A program made the position numbers and the translations under genes. Below the pieces are notes generated by a model. The model searched no databases, was not told the DNA's origin, and was given only the letters and a program-made list of their open reading frames with translations. Source: an uncultured Phascolarctobacterium sp. (lineage in GTDB: Bacteria; Bacillota; Negativicutes; Acidaminococcales; Acidaminococcaceae). From it: a DNA stretch of 7,869 nucleotides. Every line of letters starts with the position of its first letter. The first letter of the stretch is position 1. Of the stretch, positions 4,548-7,869 are shown in pieces. The stretch lies in contig CAMFET010000031.1 of NCBI GenBank assembly GCA_945949475.1, positions 1-7,869 on the forward strand, read 5' to 3'.

Positions 4548-6752
4548 ATGCGAGTTTTATTACTTATGCGAGGTGTGCCAGGCTGCGGCAAGAGCACATT
4601 TATAAAAGAGAAGGGACTTGAGCCTTATGTGCTGAGCGCCGATGCACTGCGTTTATTATATGCTTCTCCTGTAATGGATAAAATGGGCAAGTGGTGCATT
4701 AGCCAGCGCAATGATAAGCTTGTCTGGCCAATGCTGCTAAAGGCTTTGGAAGAAAGAATGAAGAGGGGCTGCTTTACGGTTGTGGATGCTACCAATATCC
4801 GGGGACGTGATTTAAGCAATTATAAAAAGCTGGCTCAGGAATATAAGTATAGAGTATATGTGGTTGATTTTACGGATCTGCCTATCGCTGAGGCAAAAAG
4901 ACGTAACCTCCTGCGTGAAGAGTATAAACAGGTGCCGGACTACGTTATTGAGAGGATGTACGCGCAGCTAGAGGATAATAAAGTGCCAGCAGGTATTACT
5001 GTAATTAAGCCTGATGAAATCGGCAAAGTCTGGTATGTGCCTAAGGACCTTTCTCAATACAAAAAGATTGTGCATATTGGTGATATACATGGATGTTATA
5101 AGCCTTTGGCGGAGTATCTTGAAGAAATTGATCCTGAAAATTACTATATCTTTCTTGGTGATTACCTTGATCGCGGCAGTGAGAATGCTCAGGTTATGGA
5201 GCTGATGCTGAAGCTAGCTAGCATGGAAAACGTAACTGTGCTTGAAGGTAATCACGAGATAAATCTGCGTGATTATGGATTAGCGGATGGAGCTGGCTCC
5301 CGCGAATTTCGCCTGCAGACGGCAGAGGAGCTGGCTAAGGCGGGACTAACGCGCAAGGCTGTGTATGGATTTTATCGTAAGCTTGGGCAGTGCTTCTTAT
5401 ATACATATCATGGTAAAAAGGTACTGGCTACTCATGGAGGCTTAGCCAAAATGCCGGAAAATATTACGCTTGTTGCTACAGCTGAGATGCTCTATGGCAC
5501 GGGCGAATATGAGGACGGGCTTGATGTGGATATAAATTTTGCGAAGCTCGCTCAAGAAAATGAGTATCAGGTCCATGGTCACCGTAATTACGAGGGCGTA
5601 CCCGTGCAGGTCAATGAGCATTGTTTTAATCTAGATGGCGGAGTGGAGCTGGGTGGTCAGCTCAGGGCTTTGGAGCTTACGGAAGCTGGCTTTGCTACTG
5701 TGGCCATTGGTAATGCCTTGGAATATGCTCCTAGGGTTAAGACTAATAAGGATGCAGTGGTGAACAATAATCCTCAAACCATTCATGAACTTTTAGAATC
5801 CTTCAGTGGCAATCCTTATATCAAAGAGCGCAGCTTTGGCAGTATTTCTTCCTTCAACTTCAGCCGTGAAGCCTTCTATAACAAGGCCTGGGATAAAGTT
5901 ACCTGCAGGGCCAGGGGCTTGTTTATCGATAGAGCGCAAGAAAAAATCGTAGCCCGCAGCTACGACAAATTCTTTAATCTTGAGGAGCGACCGGAAACAA
6001 GGCTGAAGGCATTGCGAGATAATCTTGTGTTTCCAGTGCAGGCTTATGTAAAGGTTAATGGTTTTTTGGGAATTGTGGGCTATGACCAGACTAAAAAGCA
6101 GATGATTATTACGTCCAAAGGTGATATGCTGGGGCTTTATTCTAATATTTTCTATAATACCTTGGCTCAGCAGCTGAAGGAGAAGATGCCTGTTTTGGAA
6201 GCCTTTGTCCGTGATAACAACTGCTCTGTAATTTTTGAGTGTATTGAGCCGTTCAAGGATCCCCATATTATTGAATACGATAGGCCTCATGTGGTACTTT
6301 TGGAAATCATCGAGAATGATATGACCTTTAAGCATCGCTCCTATGATGAGCTTTGCGCTTTGGCAGAACAGTTGGGAGTGGAAGTAAAGAAGCTGGCCTT
6401 TACTCTTAATTCTTGGGATGAGTTATATAAATGGCTCAAGGCGAGCATGAAGAGCGATTATCTTTATGAAGGCAAGCATATCGAAGGCTTTGTCATCGAG
6501 GACGAGAATCATTTTATGACAAAAATTAAGCTTTCTTACTACTCTAAATGGAAAAAGCTACGTCAGGTTGCGGATACAACGCTGCGTCATGGGGCAATCA
6601 AGGCCAAATGGCAGCTTGGTGATGAGGAAAGCAAGGAGTTTTATGAGTGGCTGCGAGAGAAGGTTTATCCACTGCGTCAAAGTGATGGCACTTATTCCTT
6701 TGCAACGGATATAATCGCTTTGAGAAATAGGTTTTTTGAGGATAAATTATAG
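4548..6752 (+). CDS. Trifunctional RNA repair enzyme: polynucleotide kinase, metallophosphatase, Rnl1-type RNA ligase
   Basis: Single 734-residue protein with three catalytic modules. The kinase (about 1-165) has the P-loop GVPGCGKST (9-17), SADALR with Asp32/Arg35 as in T4 Pnk, VVDATN (78-83) and lid arginines 118-119. The binuclear metallophosphoesterase (about 170-385) has GDIHG (178-182), GDYLDRG (204-210), GNHE (234-237), THGG (295-298) and GHR (344-346). The ligase (about 420-734) resembles T4 Rnl1 and fungal Trl1: RG (456-457), KFFN (474-477), motif I KVNG with nucleophile Lys502, ITSKG (521-525), FECIEP with Glu564, IEGFV with Glu646, and KIK (659-661). Module order matches Clostridium thermocellum Pnkp, but the ligase is of a different type. 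Predicted role: phosphorylate the 5'-OH end, clear the 2',3'-cyclic phosphate, and seal with ATP. GGAAGTG lies eight bases before the ATG. It is co-transcribed with kptA and the following WYL gene. Confidence 0.9.
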   Translation: MRVLLLMRGVPGCGKSTFIKEKGLEPYVLSADALRLLYASPVMDKMGKWCISQRNDKLVWPMLLKALEERMKRGCFTVVDATNIRGRDLSNYKKLAQEYKYRVYVVDFTDLPIAEAKRRNLLREEYKQVPDYVIERMYAQLEDNKVPAGITVIKPDEIGKVWYVPKDLSQYKKIVHIGDIHGCYKPLAEYLEEIDPENYYIFLGDYLDRGSENAQVMELMLKLASMENVTVLEGNHEINLRDYGLADGAGSREFRLQTAEELAKAGLTRKAVYGFYRKLGQCFLYTYHGKKVLATHGGLAKMPENITLVATAEMLYGTGEYEDGLDVDINFAKLAQENEYQVHGHRNYEGVPVQVNEHCFNLDGGVELGGQLRALELTEAGFATVAIGNALEYAPRVKTNKDAVVNNNPQTIHELLESFSGNPYIKERSFGSISSFNFSREAFYNKAWDKVTCRARGLFIDRAQEKIVARSYDKFFNLEERPETRLKALRDNLVFPVQAYVKVNGFLGIVGYDQTKKQMIITSKGDMLGLYSNIFYNTLAQQLKEKMPVLEAFVRDNNCSVIFECIEPFKDPHIIEYDRPHVVLLEIIENDMTFKHRSYDELCALAEQLGVEVKKLAFTLNSWDELYKWLKASMKSDYLYEGKHIEGFVIEDENHFMTKIKLSYYSKWKKLRQVADTTLRHGAIKAKWQLGDEESKEFYEWLREKVYPLRQSDGTYSFATDIIALRNRFFEDKL

Positions 6753-6764
6753 GGAGATGTAAAA

Positions 6765-7718
6765 ATGGCTGAAGACAGAATTGGCAAGGATAGGCTGCTG
6801 GAAATGTATGCTAGGCTGGCTGAGGGCAAGGTGCTCTATAAATTGGAGGAAGCGGAGCATTACAAATGTTCTTTGCGCTCCATTCAGCGTGATATTGAGG
6901 ATTTGCGGGCATTTTTTCATAACCAGAGTGATGCTAGTGGAGTAGTGCAGGAATTAGTTTATGATAAAAAGCATAATGCCTATAAGCTTGTGCCACCCTT
7001 AAGAAACGTGCTGAGTAATAAAGAGGTTTTTGCAGTTTTGAAAATATTGCTGGAAAGCAGATCTCTTTCTAAAGCTGAGCTGGACCCGATTTTGGATAAG
7101 CTCATCGATTGCTGCGTGCCCAAGGAGTGCAAGAGCTATGTTAATGGCTTGATTAGTAATGAGCGCTTTCATTATGTGCCACCTCGTCATAACAAAGAGG
7201 TGTTAGAGACCATGTGGCGCTTGGGCGAGGCCTTAAGGGAGCATAAGGAGGTAGAGATTGACTACCGCAAGCCTGCTGATGGAAGCCTTGTGCATAGGGT
7301 GCTACGCCCAGCCGGAGTCATGTTTTCGGAGTTTTATTTTTACTTGGCTGGGTTTATTGTACCTCAGAAGGAAGAGAAAATTGAGTTCGAGGTTGAAAAT
7401 GACCCTTTTCCTACTATTTATAGGATAGATAGAATTGAGAGCCTCAAGGTTACAGATAGGCATTATAATGTGCCCTACGAGAGTAGATTTGAGGAGGGCG
7501 AGTTCCGTAAGCGGGTGCAGTTTATGTATGGTGGCAGGCTGCAGAAGCTAAAATTTTATTATAAGGGGCCTAATCCAGAGCCAGTATTGGACAGACTGCC
7601 CACCGCAGAGATTATTGACCATAATGAGAAGGGTTATTTGCTCACCGCTGAGGTTTTTGGAAGCGGCATAGATATTTGGCTGAGAAGTCAGGGTGAGTTA
7701 GTAGAAGTGGTTCAATAA
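6765..7718 (+). CDS. WYL-domain regulator with DeoR-like helix-turn-helix, third in the locus
   Basis: Transcription regulator of 317 residues with the classic layout. An N-terminal helix-turn-helix (about 8-50) has the recognition segment CSLRSIQRDIEDLR (35-48). The WYL domain (about 162-225) includes EIDYRKP, RPAGVMFSEFYFYLAGF and YRIDRIESL. A C-terminal WYL-associated domain (about 248-316) includes GSGIDIWLRSQGELVEVV. AGGGAG at 6751-6756 lies eight bases before ATG 6765, overlapping the ligase stop, so translation is probably coupled (gap 12 bases). It is the last gene of the repair operon and likely an autoregulator of it. WYL proteins of this architecture regulate DNA-repair and phage-defence genes in other bacteria. 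Its ligand is unknown; an RNA fragment or a nucleotide from Tpt1 chemistry is a speculative option. Confidence 0.9.
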   Translation: MAEDRIGKDRLLEMYARLAEGKVLYKLEEAEHYKCSLRSIQRDIEDLRAFFHNQSDASGVVQELVYDKKHNAYKLVPPLRNVLSNKEVFAVLKILLESRSLSKAELDPILDKLIDCCVPKECKSYVNGLISNERFHYVPPRHNKEVLETMWRLGEALREHKEVEIDYRKPADGSLVHRVLRPAGVMFSEFYFYLAGFIVPQKEEKIEFEVENDPFPTIYRIDRIESLKVTDRHYNVPYESRFEEGEFRKRVQFMYGGRLQKLKFYYKGPNPEPVLDRLPTAEIIDHNEKGYLLTAEVFGSGIDIWLRSQGELVEVVQ

Positions 7719-7804
7719 GAGTAGAGTGTGTAATAATATAAAATAGATTCCATAATAATAAGGAAATTTTTGTTGAAAGCGGTGTTCATAAGTGATTTTT
7801 AGTG

Positions 7805-7810
7805 TATAAT
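7805..7810 (+). promoter_or_regulatory. Consensus -10 box near the window edge
   Basis: TATAAT is a perfect -10 hexamer. No good -35 lies 16-18 bases upstream (TTGAAA at 7773-7778 is too far), so the promoter is uncertain. Transcription would start near 7817 and read a region with the hairpin CAAAG-GCGG-CTTTG (7852-7865). The product is cut off by the window end. Confidence 0.35.
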
Positions 7811-7869
7811 ATTTTTAGTGTGAGCGGTACTGCCGTGGTTGTGGAATAAGGCAAAGGCGGCTTTGTTAT

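Noticed and set aside
116..7190. Long minus-strand open frames opposite the annotated genes
   Set aside because: They lie opposite well-supported + strand genes, lack good ribosome binding sites and encode no recognisable domains; they are antisense shadows.
7748..7771. TTCC/GGAA hairpin with T-run as the terminator of the repair operon
   Set aside because: Only four base pairs with a 10-base loop; too weak to support, so the operon end remains undefined.

Overview
The window is a compact accessory locus from a low-to-moderate-GC Gram-positive-type bacterium. The evidence is good Shine-Dalgarno sequences, extended -10 promoters (TGn plus a TATAAT-like hexamer), and WYL regulators of a type common in Firmicutes. 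I lean towards Negativicutes (a Selenomonas relative), but that placement is an impression from family resemblance, not something the sequence proves. All seven supported protein genes lie on the + strand. The locus reads as an RNA-repair island wrapped in transcriptional regulators.

Layout. Positions 1-250 are a non-coding leader with a candidate extended -10 promoter near 119-127. Positions 251-2447 hold two overlapping genes for WYL-domain proteins. Positions 2448-2667 are an intergenic control region. It carries four TAACAT half-sites around one dyad centre, an extended -10 promoter and three copies of TGATTAAAT. Positions 2668-3339 encode an unrecognised 223-residue, helix-rich protein. 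Positions 3340-3720 contain no convincing protein gene but hold nested complementary segments that look like a structured RNA, ending in a strong hairpin. Positions 3721-3912 encode a 63-residue, very basic small protein whose last codons lie inside an intrinsic terminator. A fresh promoter (about 3938-3946) then drives three tightly spaced genes. These are a Tpt1/KptA RNA 2'-phosphotransferase (3970-4515), a 734-residue polynucleotide kinase / metallophosphatase / RNA ligase fusion (4548-6752), and a third WYL regulator (6765-7718). The last 150 bases hold a TATAAT box and the start of something cut off by the window edge.

How it may work together (inference). The fusion protein has every activity needed to heal and seal broken RNA: 5'-OH kinase, 2',3'-end phosphatase or phosphodiesterase, and an Rnl1/Trl1-type ligase. 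Tpt1 removes a 2'-phosphate using NAD+, the last step of yeast-type tRNA splicing. A bacterial operon with both suggests either a complete yeast-like pathway or a repair kit for tRNAs cut by anticodon nucleases, toxins or phage. The three WYL proteins probably sense damage and switch the two transcription units. The candidate structured RNA and the small basic protein beside it are the least explained parts and may be a regulator, a sensor or a partner of the repair enzymes.
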